Source of the DNA: an uncultured Ruminococcus sp.
GTDB lineage: Bacteria > Bacillota > Clostridia > Oscillospirales > Ruminococcaceae
Assembly: GCA_900553335.1 (NCBI GenBank)
Contig: USCU01000009.1
Span: 1-13,875 of the forward strand
DNA length: 13,875 nucleotides
Direction of reading: 5' to 3'
The translations under genes were made by a program, and so were the position numbers. The notes under the pieces are model-generated. The model did no database searches and was not told the DNA's origin. It was given only the letters and a program-made list of their open reading frames with translations. How positions within the stretch are numbered: the first letter of the stretch is position 1; the number at the start of each line of letters is the position of its first letter. Positions 1 through 9,087 of this stretch are shown piece by piece.

Positions 1-285
1 AAACTTACCCATGACTATTGCTCCGAGTGATACCGGAGCGGTGAGCAGACACTGATCCGTTTTGTTTCTCTTTTCTTCAGAAAATGTTCTCATAGTAAGG
101 ATCGGAATTAAAACTATAAGAACGTACATCATCATGGAAAAAACAGAATTAAGCTCGGTAGTTCCCTGCTGAATTGACAAAAGCGTAAAGAAAAAGCCTG
201 CCGCAAGATAGAAAAATGCCAAAAATACATATCCGATAGGAGAAGTAAAATAAGATACAAATTCTCTTCTGAAAATAGCAGCCAT
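1..285 (-). CDS. ABC-2 type transporter permease, N-terminal fragment (runs off left edge)
   Basis: This is the first 95 codons of a membrane permease whose 3' end lies outside the window. It opens MAAIFRREFVSYFTSPIGYV. The short cytoplasmic RRE-F-Y-F-TSPIGY segment is typical of GldF/ABC-2 permeases. Two hydrophobic stretches follow, at about residues 17-36 and 51-66, and then a charged loop TFSEEKRNKTD and LLTAPVS. The phrase 'R-T-F-(S/A)-E-E-(K/R)-x-x-x-T-x-x-L-L-x-(T/S)-(A/S)-P-(V/I)' is characteristic of this permease family. The ATG overlaps the stop codon of the upstream ATPase by one base (TAATG). A strong AAGGAGGA ribosome binding site sits inside the end of that gene, so the two should be translationally coupled and form one exporter. 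The substrate cannot be told from sequence. Confidence 0.85.
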   Translation of the reverse strand, partial: MAAIFRREFVSYFTSPIGYVFLAFFYLAAGFFFTLLSIQQGTTELNSVFSMMMYVLIVLIPILTMRTFSEEKRNKTDQCLLTAPVSLGAIVMGKF

Positions 286-1241
286 TATTTTGTTCCTCCT
301 TTCATCTCTATCTTTTCGCCCATTGTAAGACGAAGGAATATATCCTCAAGCGACATCTCGCTTGTCTTAAGCTCGATTATATACCAGTTTCTTCCTGCCA
401 TTCTCGTAAACAGGTCACGTCTTATATCCTTATCCTCTTCGGATTCTATAGTAAACTCGCTGTACTCGTCCCGCTCAGCGACAAGACTGACCTTCAAAAC
501 TCCTGGTATTCCCTCGATAAGCTCTTTAACCTCTCTCGCCGGTCCGTCGATCTTAACTGAAAGCTTATGCTCTCCCGAAAGGGAGGACGAAAGGTTCTCT
601 GCGGTATCGTTCGCAACAACCTTTCCCTGATTGATTACTACGATCTTATCACAAACAGCCTGAACCTCCGAAAGAATGTGTGAGGACAGAATTACCGTAT
701 GGTTTTTACCGAGTTTCTTAATAAGTGTTCTTATCTCTATTATCTGCGATGGGTCAAGTCCTACCGTAGGCTCGTCTAAAATCAAAACATTCGGATTACC
801 GACAAGCGCCTGAGCAAGTCCGACTCTTTGCTTATAACCCTTTGAAAGATTTTTTATAACTCTTTTGTAAACGTTCTCGATTTTTACAAGTCTGCAAATA
901 TCCGCAATATGCGTATTTCTCGGAAGCTTGCATTTTTTGAGATCGTAGATAAAATTCAGGTATTCCTTAACCGTCATATCCATATAAAGCGGTGGAAGCT
1001 CAGGCAAATATCCTATACTTGCTTTCGCTTTAATAGGATCTTTTAAAATGTCATTACCGTCAATTAAGGCTTCACCTTCCGTTGACGAAATATAGCCGGT
1101 AAGAATGTTCATTGTCGTTGACTTTCCTGCTCCGTTCGGACCTAAAAAGCCGAGTATTTCACCGTCATTTGCGGTAAACGAAATTCCGTCAACCGCTTTT
1201 TTATCACCGAAATGCTTAGAAAGATTTCTTACTTCTATCAT
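285..1241 (-). CDS. ABC transporter ATP-binding protein (exporter type, CcmA/GldA-like)
   Basis: This 318-residue ATPase should power the membrane permease that follows it. Walker A GPNGAGKST is at residues 34-42, the signature LSKGYKQ at 132-138, Walker B NVLILDEPT at 151-159 with catalytic Glu157, a D-loop GLDP, and the H-loop His188 in LSSHIL. The signature reads LSKGY instead of LSGGQ, a common variant in this subfamily. After about residue 215 comes an extra C-terminal domain of about 100 residues (DUF4162-like), which is frequent in multidrug, antibiotic or gliding-type exporters. The start is an ATG preceded by AAGGAGGG at good distance. It lies 66 nt after gltX with no convincing terminator or promoter between, so it may be co-transcribed with gltX. 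Family assignment is firm, substrate unknown. Confidence 0.93.
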   Translation of the reverse strand: MIEVRNLSKHFGDKKAVDGISFTANDGEILGFLGPNGAGKSTTMNILTGYISSTEGEALIDGNDILKDPIKAKASIGYLPELPPLYMDMTVKEYLNFIYDLKKCKLPRNTHIADICRLVKIENVYKRVIKNLSKGYKQRVGLAQALVGNPNVLILDEPTVGLDPSQIIEIRTLIKKLGKNHTVILSSHILSEVQAVCDKIVVINQGKVVANDTAENLSSSLSGEHKLSVKIDGPAREVKELIEGIPGVLKVSLVAERDEYSEFTIESEEDKDIRRDLFTRMAGRNWYIIELKTSEMSLEDIFLRLTMGEKIEMKGGTK

Positions 1242-1307
1242 TTAACTTTCCCTCCTTAAGGGCTTATGTCTTTTACCGATTAATTGTAAAACATATTTGT
1301 GATAGTA

Positions 1308-2756
1308 TTATGAAAGCTTTTTGATTCCCTCTTTTATTCTGCTCAAAGACTCTTCTTTTCCAAGTATTTTACAAAGCTCGATTCCGCCTCCCGGTGTAAA
1401 GCTTTTTCCCGAAAGAGCAACTCTTAGCGGCCACAGAACGATTCCGTTTTTAACTCCAAGCTTTTCAATAAGAATGAACAATGCCTCGTGAACGCTGTCG
1501 GCGGTCCACTCGTCAAGACCTTCAAGCACCGGCAGGATTGCTTTCAAAGACTCAAGCGAGTTTTCCTCGTTTGTTTTCATCTTCTTGTGACAATAAAGCG
1601 ATGTATCATAATCGGGAAGCTCGTCGATAAAGTCAACCTGCTCGGGGATCTCTGTAAACAGCTCCGTTCTCGGCTTTAAAAGAGATGCAATAAACGCAAT
1701 ATCAGCGTCTTCTCTTTTAACTGTTTGTCTGATATAAGGCTCTGCGGCTTTTGCAAAATCCTCATCGCTCATTTTCTTTATATATACGCCGTTCATTGCT
1801 CTGAGCTTTACAGAATCGAAAATTGCAGGAGATTTTGAAATTCCCGAAATGTCGAATTCCTCTATCAGTTCGTCAAGCGTAAATATCTCATTCTCACCCT
1901 TAGGCGCCCAGCCCAAAAGCGCAATATAATTTATCACAGCTTCTTTTAGGTATCCTTTTTTCATCAAATCCTGATAAGACGCATCGCCATCTCTCTTGGA
2001 AAGCTTGTGCTGCTTGTCCTTCATGATATGCTCAACGTGAATATATACCGGCACTTCCCATCCAAATGCTTTATACAAAAGATTATATTTCGGCGCGCTC
2101 GAAAGATACTCGTTTCCTCTTACAACATGAGTTATCCCCATAAGATGATCGTCAACAACATTTGCAAAGTTATATGTCGGAAGTCCGTCCGTCTTGATCA
2201 AGATCTGATCGTCGAGAGTTGAGTTCTCAACTGTTATATCTCCGTAAAGCTCGTCATGAAACGTTGTAGTTCCCTCTAAAGGAACCTTTTGCCTTATAAC
2301 GTAAGGTACTCCATCAGCAAGTTTCTTCTCTACTTCTTCTTTAGATAAATTTCTGCAATGGCGGTCGTACATCGGCATAACTCCGCTTGCTTCCTGAACA
2401 GCTTTAAGCTCGTCAAGACGCTCTTTATCACAGAAGCAGTAATAAGCTTCTCCCTTTTCAACAAGCTCCTCGGCATATTTTTTAAACATACCCATTCTTT
2501 CAGACTGAATATAAGGTCCTACCGGTCCGCCTATGTCAGGGCCCTCGTCCCAGTTAAGACCACATTCACGAAGAGTGTCATAGATAACCTCTGTTGCGCC
2601 CTCAATATATCTTTCACGGTCAGTATCTTCGATTCTTAAGATAAAATCTCCGCCGTTTTTCTTTGCGATAATATATGTGAACAGCGCAGTTCTCAGATTT
2701 CCTATGTGCATATATCCCGTCGGCGACGGAGCAAATCTTGTTCTTACCTTGTTCAT
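1308..2756 (-). CDS. gltX: Glutamyl-tRNA synthetase
   Basis: Class I aminoacyl-tRNA synthetase of 482 residues, which charges tRNA-Glu with glutamate in the cytoplasm. The first nucleotide-binding signature is [11 protein letters not shown] (residues 10-20; the HIGN form of HIGH is usual in Firmicutes GltX). The second signature is KLSKR at 251-255. A zinc-type Cys pair (Cys107, Cys109) with Cys134 lies in the insertion domain, followed by an alpha-helical anticodon-binding half. Full length compared with bacterial homologues. Whether it is discriminating or also charges tRNA-Gln for GatCAB cannot be judged here. Its ATG overlaps the ribF stop by one base (TAATG), with a purine-rich GAAGGGAAG upstream, so translation is probably coupled to ribF. 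No T-box leader is visible, and there is no space for one. Confidence 0.97.
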   Translation of the reverse strand: MNKVRTRFAPSPTGYMHIGNLRTALFTYIIAKKNGGDFILRIEDTDRERYIEGATEVIYDTLRECGLNWDEGPDIGGPVGPYIQSERMGMFKKYAEELVEKGEAYYCFCDKERLDELKAVQEASGVMPMYDRHCRNLSKEEVEKKLADGVPYVIRQKVPLEGTTTFHDELYGDITVENSTLDDQILIKTDGLPTYNFANVVDDHLMGITHVVRGNEYLSSAPKYNLLYKAFGWEVPVYIHVEHIMKDKQHKLSKRDGDASYQDLMKKGYLKEAVINYIALLGWAPKGENEIFTLDELIEEFDISGISKSPAIFDSVKLRAMNGVYIKKMSDEDFAKAAEPYIRQTVKREDADIAFIASLLKPRTELFTEIPEQVDFIDELPDYDTSLYCHKKMKTNEENSLESLKAILPVLEGLDEWTADSVHEALFILIEKLGVKNGIVLWPLRVALSGKSFTPGGGIELCKILGKEESLSRIKEGIKKLS

Positions 2757-3634
2757 TATAAAACTTCCCTTCTAGCATTTTGTATATCAAAGTCAACCTG
2801 CCTTTTAAGTTCATTAAGCGAGGCAAACTTTTTTTCTTCCCTTAAAAATTTTATAAGTTTAACCTTCAGGCTTTCGCCGTATAAATCTCCGCTGAAATCT
2901 AAAATATGTGTTTCTATTAACGGCTCTTTATTTCCAACTGTCGGCTTTACCCCGACATTTGAAACTCCTCTGTATGTTTTCCCAAAAACCTCGACCTCGG
3001 TAAGATAAACTCCAAACCTCGGCAAAACCGTTTTTTCGGGAATAGCTTGGTTTACAGTCGGAAACCGAAGCGTTCGGCCTATTTCATTTCCGTGTATAAC
3101 CTTTTCAAAATACCCGAATTTCTCATAAAGCATATCATTCGCCGAAGAAATATCTCCGCTTATCAAAGCATTTTTTATTCTCGTTGAGGATACCGCTTGT
3201 CCTTTATACATAACAGGAGGTGTCACGTTTAGCTTTATTCCATATCTACGGCACAGCTCACAAAGATCATCTGCTCCTGCCGCTGCTCCCTTTCCGAAAC
3301 GAAAATCTTCGCCGCAGAAAACCTCTCCTGCATTAAATACTCCGACTAAAACCGCTTTTACAAAATCCTCTGCCGGCATATCCTTAAAATCCGAAAATTT
3401 CGGAGCAAATATATATTCAACGGAAAGACTCTTTAAAAGTTCAAGCTTTCTTTTGTCAGTATAAATAACGCCCTTATTCCCTTTTGTAGTGACTGTTTCA
3501 CTTAAAAAAGTAAACACCGCCGTTTTAAGTCCGCTTTTATTTGCAGAATTTAATACCGCTCTGTGTCCGATATGAACGCCGTCAAATATGCCGAGAGAAA
3601 CCGCTGTGCGTTCTCCGCTTGTAATATTCTGCAT
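2756..3634 (-). CDS. ribF: Bifunctional riboflavin kinase / FAD synthetase
   Basis: Converts riboflavin to FMN and FMN to FAD. The N-terminal nucleotidyltransferase half has FDGVHIGH at residues 17-24 and a C-proximal SSTRIKNAL motif. The C-terminal flavokinase half shows [19 protein letters not shown] and PTVG, and ends with a DFDIQNA-type helix. I place the start at the ATG at 3634, giving 292 residues, because AGAAGG lies about 11 nt before it. The in-frame GTG four codons upstream (3646) would sit directly on that ribosome binding site. It follows truB by 16 nt and overlaps gltX by 1 nt. The truB-ribF neighbourhood is standard in Firmicutes. No FMN riboswitch is present, as expected for a gene inside an operon. 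Confidence 0.95.
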   Translation of the reverse strand: MQNITSGERTAVSLGIFDGVHIGHRAVLNSANKSGLKTAVFTFLSETVTTKGNKGVIYTDKRKLELLKSLSVEYIFAPKFSDFKDMPAEDFVKAVLVGVFNAGEVFCGEDFRFGKGAAAGADDLCELCRRYGIKLNVTPPVMYKGQAVSSTRIKNALISGDISSANDMLYEKFGYFEKVIHGNEIGRTLRFPTVNQAIPEKTVLPRFGVYLTEVEVFGKTYRGVSNVGVKPTVGNKEPLIETHILDFSGDLYGESLKVKLIKFLREEKKFASLNELKRQVDFDIQNARREVL

Positions 3635-3650
3635 TACTGCGCTCACCTTC

Positions 3651-4535
3651 TCAATAAAAGTTCTTTATTCTTTTTGTTTGATTCCCGCTCACGTCCGTTT
3701 CGGCAAGGCCCAAAAACTCGCCGTCAAAGCCGTATATCCGATATGTGTCGTCCTTAGCGCCTATCTGATCGGCTCTTAGCATTACTCCGTTCTTATAAAG
3801 CCATGTTCGCTTTTCATCAAGCGTTACGCTGTCATAACATTCAAAAGCCTTGTCGGTCGAAATTAAAGCGTTTTGAAGCTCGCCTTTTTCCTTAAGCCGT
3901 TGAAGCTCATCAATTTTAAAAGCCTTGCTAAGCGAAAAACCGCCTGATGCGTCACGCCTTAATTCAGTCATTACTCCTATCGTTTTAAGGCATTTTGCAA
4001 TATCACAAATAAGAGTTCTTATGTATGTTCCCTTTGAACAGACAACATAAAGCTCTCCGCTTTGACTTTCCTCATCAAAGCACAAAACATCAACCTGATG
4101 AATATGCACGTCCCTTTCGGGGCGTTCGATTTCAATTCCCTTTCTTGCAAGAGAATAAAGCTTCCGACCATTTATTTTCACAGCCGAATACATCGGAGGG
4201 ATCTGCTTTATATCTCCTAAGAAGCTTTTTGCCGCCACAATAAGCTCATCTGTTTTTACCCGGCTTTCTTCTTCAGACAAAACCGTTCCCCATATATCCT
4301 CCGTATCGGTTTTTATTCCAAGCTTAAACGATGCGGTATAAACCTTTTTGTCGTTCGGCAAAATGCCGCACGCCTTTGTCGCCTTCCCGACAAATACAGG
4401 TAAAACTCCTGTGGCCATAGGGTCAAGAGTTCCTGCATGACCTATTTTCTTCGTTTCAAAAATTCCTCTGAGCTTTGCACAAACATCAAACGATGTAAAA
4501 TTCTTCGGCTTATTAACAACCACTATTCCGTCCAC
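3651..4535 (-). CDS. truB: tRNA pseudouridine(55) synthase
   Basis: Forms pseudouridine at position 55 in the T-loop of elongator tRNAs. In the 294 residues, the catalytic motif is GHAGTLDPMATG with nucleophile Asp38. KPKNFTSFDV comes before it, and PPMYSAVKINGRKLY-x-LAR and GTYIRTL come after it, all family hallmarks. A C-terminal domain of about 70 residues ends RIKNFY. The start codon is GTG, lying inside the 3' end of nrnA: the two genes overlap by 13 nt. The nearest ribosome binding site candidate is GGAG about 11 nt upstream. Overlap and weak site suggest coupled translation with nrnA. Confidence 0.96.
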   Translation of the reverse strand: MDGIVVVNKPKNFTSFDVCAKLRGIFETKKIGHAGTLDPMATGVLPVFVGKATKACGILPNDKKVYTASFKLGIKTDTEDIWGTVLSEEESRVKTDELIVAAKSFLGDIKQIPPMYSAVKINGRKLYSLARKGIEIERPERDVHIHQVDVLCFDEESQSGELYVVCSKGTYIRTLICDIAKCLKTIGVMTELRRDASGGFSLSKAFKIDELQRLKEKGELQNALISTDKAFECYDSVTLDEKRTWLYKNGVMLRADQIGAKDDTYRIYGFDGEFLGLAETDVSGNQTKRIKNFY

Positions 4536-5479
4536 TGCTCAAGACACTCCGATATTTTATTTATAAGCTTTTCAATAACCTCGTAAAGCTCTCCTCTTAT
4601 CTCGCATCCTGCCGCACGGATATGTCCTCCGCCGCCGAATGCATTACATATTGAAGAAGCATTAAGCTGCTCTGTTGTTCTCAAAGATATTTTATAAACT
4701 CCCGTTGCTTTTTCCTTAACGGTAACTCCCGCACAAACACCTTCAATAGTCAAAGGGAAGGACGATATTGATTCGATTTCTGAAAGATCAACACCGTATT
4801 TTTGCAGAATGCTTAAGCTTATAACATTTACCGCCACACGCTCATTACAGAAAAATTTCATTTCAGAGGTTATCGCTCGCTCAGCCGCAACAACGTTTTT
4901 GCTCTTAATCTCAAACATCCGTCTGTTAATGTGATAAAAATCCGCTCCTGCTTCTATAAGCTTTGCAGCATAATAATGCGCTCTCGAATCGGTATTTTGA
5001 AATTTAAAGCATCCCGTATCAGTAGCTATTCCGGTATAGAGAAAAGAAGCTATTTGTGCTGTAATTTTGCCGGCGTCGCTTATTAATTCATAAATTATCA
5101 TTGCCGCAGCCCCGGCTGTCGCATCAAGCAAGGTATCCTTTGCATATTTCGTATTTGAAATATGGTGATCAATACAAAGATCCACTGCTCCAGGCTCCTG
5201 ATACTTTTTAAGATTATCGCCTAAAAGCTTATTATCAGCGACATCGACCGCTATAACAAATTTCTCCTCAAACTCCTCCGGTGAATACCAGTCGCACAAA
5301 AAATCATATCTTTTCGGAATCTCATCGCTGTTTATTACGTTTGCGTGTTTTCCTATATTCCTCAAAAACGCACAAAGAGCAAATCCGCATCCCAAGGTAT
5401 CGCCGTCGGGACTTCTGTGAGTCAAAATTGTAAAATTGTCGTTATCCTTTAACGCTTTCAGTACACCTTGTAAATCCAT
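4523..5479 (-). CDS. nrnA: DHH-family phosphoesterase, NrnA-type oligoribonuclease / pAp phosphatase
   Basis: A 318-residue DHH/DHHA1 protein. Metal-binding motifs are HRSPDGDT (His21, Asp25, Asp27), VDVAD (Asp79), the name-giving DHH at 104-106 and TDTG (Asp154). The C-terminal DHHA1 domain carries GGGGHIRAAG at 282-291. Family members with this layout (NrnA of B. subtilis) degrade 2-5 nt RNA fragments from the 3' or 5' end and remove the phosphate from pAp. The position between rbfA and truB is a known arrangement in Clostridia and supports an RNA-related role. The ATG has AGAGGA upstream at good distance and lies 18 nt after rbfA. Family is certain; the split between nanoRNase and pAp phosphatase activity is inferred from relatives. 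Confidence 0.92.
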   Translation of the reverse strand: MDLQGVLKALKDNDNFTILTHRSPDGDTLGCGFALCAFLRNIGKHANVINSDEIPKRYDFLCDWYSPEEFEEKFVIAVDVADNKLLGDNLKKYQEPGAVDLCIDHHISNTKYAKDTLLDATAGAAAMIIYELISDAGKITAQIASFLYTGIATDTGCFKFQNTDSRAHYYAAKLIEAGADFYHINRRMFEIKSKNVVAAERAITSEMKFFCNERVAVNVISLSILQKYGVDLSEIESISSFPLTIEGVCAGVTVKEKATGVYKISLRTTEQLNASSICNAFGGGGHIRAAGCEIRGELYEVIEKLINKISECLEQWTE

Positions 5480-5497
5480 AAATGCTGTCCTCTCGAA

Positions 5498-5839
5498 TCA
5501 TTCATCTTTTAACAGTTCGTTTATTCTTGCGCTATGCTCCATAGAATTATCAGCATAAAACTTAAGCTCCGGACATTTTTTTAGGTGAAGAGCATTTGAA
5601 ATATCTTTTTTGATGATTCCCTTTGCGCTTTCAAATCCCTTTACCGCTTCCTTAGCCTGCTCATATCCTTCGATAGACGAAACAAACACTTTACAGTAAG
5701 ATCCGTCGGAAGAAACCTCGCATCTGACTATTGTCAGCATCATAGCTCCTGAAATTCTGGGATCTTTTAAATCACGGATCTTCGAGGATATAATTCTCTT
5801 TATATCCTCACCCATTCTATAAGCCTTTAATCCTGCCAT
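5498..5839 (-). CDS. rbfA: Ribosome-binding factor A
   Basis: Small KH-fold protein that binds the 30S subunit late in assembly and helps process the 5' end of 16S rRNA. It shows the family pattern: R(M)GEDIKRIISSKIRDLKDPRI near the N-terminus, VRCEVSSDGSYCKVFVS in the middle strand and CPELKFYADNSMEHSARI near the C-terminus. I choose the ATG at 5839 (113 residues, MAGLKAYRM), because an AGAGGT site lies about 8 nt before it. The longer in-frame start six codons upstream lies almost on the infB stop and would leave that site inside the gene. It is 18 nt after infB, so both come from one transcript. Confidence 0.93.
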   Translation of the reverse strand: MAGLKAYRMGEDIKRIISSKIRDLKDPRISGAMMLTIVRCEVSSDGSYCKVFVSSIEGYEQAKEAVKGFESAKGIIKKDISNALHLKKCPELKFYADNSMEHSARINELLKDE

Positions 5840-5857
5840 AAATAAACCTCTCAACAA

Positions 5858-8338
5858 CTAATCTCTGTATTCTTCCATATAAAATGCTTCTAAAATGTCG
5901 CCTTCTTTAATGTCGGAGAATCTCTCCAAAGTAATTCCGCATTCGTATCCTTCTGAAACTTCCTTTACATCGTCCTTAAAACGTCTTAGAGATGACATTT
6001 TATCCTCGGCAATTACGATTCCGTCACGAACTACTCTTATCTGATTGTTTCTTCCTACCTTACCGCTTAATACATAGCTTCCTGCAACCTGACCGACGCT
6101 TGAAAGCTTCATAACCTGCCTTACCTCGACTCTTGCTGTTTCAACTTCTCTGAACTTCGGAGCGAGCATACCCTTCATAGCGTCACCGATCTCTTCTATT
6201 GCATCGTAAATAATTCTGTAAAGACGGATATCAACTCCGTCATGCTCTGCGTTTGCCTTAGCGATAGGGTCAGGTCTTACGTTAAAACCTACGATTATAG
6301 CATTTGAAGCTGAAGCGAGCATTACATCTCCTTCTGAAACCGCTCCTACTGCACCGTGAATAACCTTTACTCTTACCTCTTCATTTGAAAGCTTTTCAAG
6401 CGACTGTTTAACTGCTTCAACAGAGCCTTGTACGTCTGCCTTTACGATAATAGGAAGCTCTTTTCTCTCTCCCTCAGAAATCTGGCTGAAGAGATTGTCA
6501 AGAGTAACCTTTGTCTGCTGGTTGAATATTTCCTCCTTAGCCTGATGCTTTCTCTGCTCGACAAGCTCTCTTGCAAGCTTTTCGTCAGCTACTGCATTAA
6601 AAGTATCTCCTGCGTCAGGAACTTCTCCAAGTCCTGTAATCTCAACAGGTGTACTCGGTCCTGCCTCAGTGATATCCATGCCCTTATCGTTTGCCATTGT
6701 TCTTACTCTTCCGACGCTCGTTCCTGCAATGATTGCATCGCCATGCTTAAGCGTTCCGTTTTGAACGAGGAGAGTTGCGATAGGTCCTCTTCCCTTATCA
6801 AGACGTGCTTCAATTACAGTTCCCTTAGCAAATCTGTTAGGATTAGCCTTAAGCTCCTTTACTTCCGCTACAAGCAGCACGCTCTCTAAAAGATCGTTTA
6901 TACCCATTCCAGTTAAAGCCGATACAGGAACGCAAATGACATCTCCGCCCCAGTCCTCGACTAAAAGCTCATGCTCAGTAAGCTCCTGTTTGATTCTTTC
7001 AGGGTTTGCCCCCTCTTTATCCATTTTATTTATTGCGACAATAATTGTGACACCCGCAGCTTTTGCGTGGTTTATAGCCTCCACCGTCTGAGGCATGATT
7101 CCGTCGTCTGCCGCAACAACGAGTATAGCGATGTCAGTCGCCTGAGCACCTCTTAAACGCATTGCTGTAAACGCTTCGTGTCCCGGAGTGTCAAGGAAGG
7201 TTATTTTCTTTCCGTCAACATCGACCTGATATGCGCCGATATGCTGAGTGATACCTCCCGCTTCTCCCTCAGTAACGTTTGCGTTTCTTATCTTGTCAAG
7301 AATAGACGTCTTACCGTGGTCAACGTGCCCCATAACAACGACAACAGGACATCTCTCAACGAGATCCTCCTCTTTGTCCTCCTCATCAACGATAAGTCTT
7401 TCTTCAATAGTAACTACAACCTCTTTTTCAACCTTTGCTCCAAGCTCTTCAGCAACAAGAGATGCTGTATCGAAGTCGATTACTTCATTGATTGACGCAA
7501 AAATTCCAAGTCCCATAAGCTTCTTGATAACCTCAGTTGCAACAACCTTAAGTCTTGCAGCAAGATCTGATACACTTATCTCATCAGGAATCTTTACCTT
7601 AAGCTTCATCTTTCTTGCTCTTTCAAGCTCTAAACGCTGAAGCTTCTGCTGCTCGGTTTCTCTTTTGGTAGAATACTTCTGCTTTTTGTGCTGCTGAGAT
7701 TTCTGCGTAAGCTTTTGCTTTTTGGAATAGTTATCCTTACCCCTGCCCTGACGGGAATCAGCAAGCGTATCGTATTTTTCATTGTATTTATCAAGTTCTA
7801 CATAAGAACCCCTCGTATCTATTGTTCTTACATTTGAACCGGATTTCTGCTCGGAAACTGTATAACCGCTTTGATTATCACTTCTGCCTGTATTAAGCTT
7901 CAGTCGCTCTCCCTTTTCCTTTTTCTTAGGAGGCTCTTTTTTCTTTTGCTGAGGCTTAGGCGTCTCCTTAACAGGCTTTTCTTCTGCTTTCTTTTGAACC
8001 TTCTGTTCTGCATCAGGCTTTGCATCAAGCTTTTCCTTTTTCTCGGTCTTTTGAACCGGCTTTTTATCAGGCTTTTTCTCTGAATTTTTCTTTGGCTTAT
8101 CCTCCTCATCCTTTTCTTCCGGCTCCTTCGGAGCATTTGCACTGTTAAAATAATCGTTAAAGCTTGTTACTGAATTCTTCTGAGAAAAATATTCCATAAC
8201 AAAGTTTACCTCAGCCTCACTGAGTGCGCTTACGGTTTTCTTTGTTTCACCAAATGCCTCCTCAAGACATTTAACAACCTCTGTATTGACCAGTTTTAAA
8301 TCCTTTGCAAGTTCGTTTAATTTATATTTTGTCGCCAT
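5858..8338 (-). CDS. infB: Translation initiation factor IF-2
   Basis: GTPase that brings fMet-tRNA to the 30S subunit and promotes subunit joining. 826 residues. An IF2_N domain covers about 1-55, followed by a long lysine/glutamate/proline-rich linker (about 70-235) and a second IF2_N domain near 250-300. The G domain has GHVDHGKT (337-344), GGITQHIG (361-368), DTPGH (383-387), NKMD (437-440) and SAL (473-475). Domains II, III and the C-terminal initiator-tRNA-binding domain follow, and the protein ends intact. The ATG is preceded by AAGGAGGT at a slightly long 12-nt spacing. It sits 18 nt after rplGA. The low-complexity linker is why many spurious overlapping reading frames occur here. Confidence 0.98.
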   Translation of the reverse strand: MATKYKLNELAKDLKLVNTEVVKCLEEAFGETKKTVSALSEAEVNFVMEYFSQKNSVTSFNDYFNSANAPKEPEEKDEEDKPKKNSEKKPDKKPVQKTEKKEKLDAKPDAEQKVQKKAEEKPVKETPKPQQKKKEPPKKKEKGERLKLNTGRSDNQSGYTVSEQKSGSNVRTIDTRGSYVELDKYNEKYDTLADSRQGRGKDNYSKKQKLTQKSQQHKKQKYSTKRETEQQKLQRLELERARKMKLKVKIPDEISVSDLAARLKVVATEVIKKLMGLGIFASINEVIDFDTASLVAEELGAKVEKEVVVTIEERLIVDEEDKEEDLVERCPVVVVMGHVDHGKTSILDKIRNANVTEGEAGGITQHIGAYQVDVDGKKITFLDTPGHEAFTAMRLRGAQATDIAILVVAADDGIMPQTVEAINHAKAAGVTIIVAINKMDKEGANPERIKQELTEHELLVEDWGGDVICVPVSALTGMGINDLLESVLLVAEVKELKANPNRFAKGTVIEARLDKGRGPIATLLVQNGTLKHGDAIIAGTSVGRVRTMANDKGMDITEAGPSTPVEITGLGEVPDAGDTFNAVADEKLARELVEQRKHQAKEEIFNQQTKVTLDNLFSQISEGERKELPIIVKADVQGSVEAVKQSLEKLSNEEVRVKVIHGAVGAVSEGDVMLASASNAIIVGFNVRPDPIAKANAEHDGVDIRLYRIIYDAIEEIGDAMKGMLAPKFREVETARVEVRQVMKLSSVGQVAGSYVLSGKVGRNNQIRVVRDGIVIAEDKMSSLRRFKDDVKEVSEGYECGITLERFSDIKEGDILEAFYMEEYRD

Positions 8339-8356
8339 AGGTAACTTACTACCTCC

Positions 8357-8680
8357 TTAATAAGTAATATCGTCTAAAGAAATTTCTTCTATAAGCGTTT
8401 TTGTTTTTTTATAAAACCCGGAATCCAAAACAGCGATAATTCCAACCTTTTTACCGAGCTGTTCTCCCACCTCTTCCATGGTCATATCCAGCGAATACAT
8501 CGGAACATTATCAAGAGCGCAGAAAAACTTAACCTCTTTAAGACTTTTTCCGGAAATATCATTTGCAACGCAAACACATTTCGCTTCTCCCGATTTACAA
8601 GCGTCCTTTGTCATATCCATTCCAAGGGCAAGCTTCGACGCTCTTCTTGCCATTGTTAAAAGTCCCATTATTTTATTCAT
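8357..8680 (-). CDS. rplGA: L7Ae-family ribosomal protein (YlxQ)
   Basis: A 107-residue L7Ae/L30e/Gadd45-type RNA-binding protein of the YlxQ group. It shows the typical N-terminal GLLTMARRASKLALGMD, then KCVCVANDISGKSLKEVKFFC and GKKVGIIAVLDSGFYK. Relatives bind kink-turn RNA. The start is taken as the ATG at 8680 (MNKIMGLL), which overlaps the rnpM stop by 8 nt (ATGAATAA). A longer frame beginning 14 codons upstream would overlap rnpM by 50 nt and adds no conserved sequence. The rnpM-rplGA-infB order is conserved in Firmicutes. The exact cellular job is not well established for the family. Confidence 0.9.
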   Translation of the reverse strand: MNKIMGLLTMARRASKLALGMDMTKDACKSGEAKCVCVANDISGKSLKEVKFFCALDNVPMYSLDMTMEEVGEQLGKKVGIIAVLDSGFYKKTKTLIEEISLDDITY

Positions 8681-8939
8681 CTGACAGCTCACTCTCCATT
8701 CTTTCGTATACGGCTTCGTCAATCATACACGAAAAGCTCTTTTCAAAGCGGCGCTTTTTCCTCGCTTCATTAAAGCATTTAAGGCTGTGACATATATATG
8801 CTCCTCTTCCCGACTTCTTTCCGGTAAGATCAAGCGATATTTCTCCGTCCTTAGATTTCACTACCCGTATCATTTCCCGTTTGGGCTTTGCTTCGCCGCA
8901 GCCAAGACACAAACGCATAGGAGTTTTCTTTGTTTTCAT
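8673..8939 (-). CDS. rnpM: RNase P modulator RnpM (YlxR, DUF448)
   Basis: An 88-residue protein of the YlxR/DUF448 family. It shows PMRLCLGCGEAKPKREMIRV at the N-terminus, then the SGRGAYIC signature with a following Cys and a basic RKKRRFEKSF helix. In B. subtilis the family member binds the RNA of RNase P and modulates its activity. The start ATG has AAGAAGG six bases upstream, weaker than most sites in this operon. It overlaps the next gene by 8 nt. On its 5' side an unusually long 148-bp spacer separates it from nusA. Confidence 0.9.
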   Translation of the reverse strand: MKTKKTPMRLCLGCGEAKPKREMIRVVKSKDGEISLDLTGKKSGRGAYICHSLKCFNEARKKRRFEKSFSCMIDEAVYERMESELSDE

Positions 8940-9087
8940 ATAAAACCTTCTTCGATAAGGGGCAACGCCCCGTCATTTAACAAGCAACCGTGCATTATCC
9001 CTTAGCCTTTCAGCTGAAAATCCATCATCCACTGAAAAATAATATGGAATCCGCTGCCCTAAAGGCGTGGAACATAGGCTGCATTTA
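8940..9087 (-). other. Unexplained 148-bp spacer inside the nusA operon
   Basis: All other gaps in this operon are 25 nt or less. This one holds a perfect 12-bp palindrome TTTCAGCTGAAA (9008-9019) and a short GC hairpin GGGGC-AAC-GCCCC (8959-8971), which is followed on the minus strand only by TTATCG, too weak for a terminator. One minus-strand frame stays open for about 37 codons across the spacer up to 8970s, but has no convincing start or ribosome binding site. No known riboswitch or leader is recognised. It may be an inserted interspersed repeat. Confidence 0.45.

Noticed and set aside
1242..1307. Separate promoter or terminator between gltX and the ABC ATPase gene
   Set aside because: I found no GC-rich hairpin with a T-run and no -35/-10 pair at acceptable spacing.
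7607..7609. Internal IF-2 start (short IF-2 isoform) at Met244
   Set aside because: Alternative IF-2 forms are known in other bacteria, but the upstream sequence here is only loosely purine-rich and has no clear ribosome binding site.
7900..8142. 80-codon minus-strand frame rich in Lys and Arg inside infB
   Set aside because: It is an out-of-frame reading of the IF-2 low-complexity linker.
8959..8971. GGGGC-AAC-GCCCC as a terminator between nusA and rnpM
   Set aside because: Only a 5-bp stem with a 3-nt loop, and no T-run on either strand.
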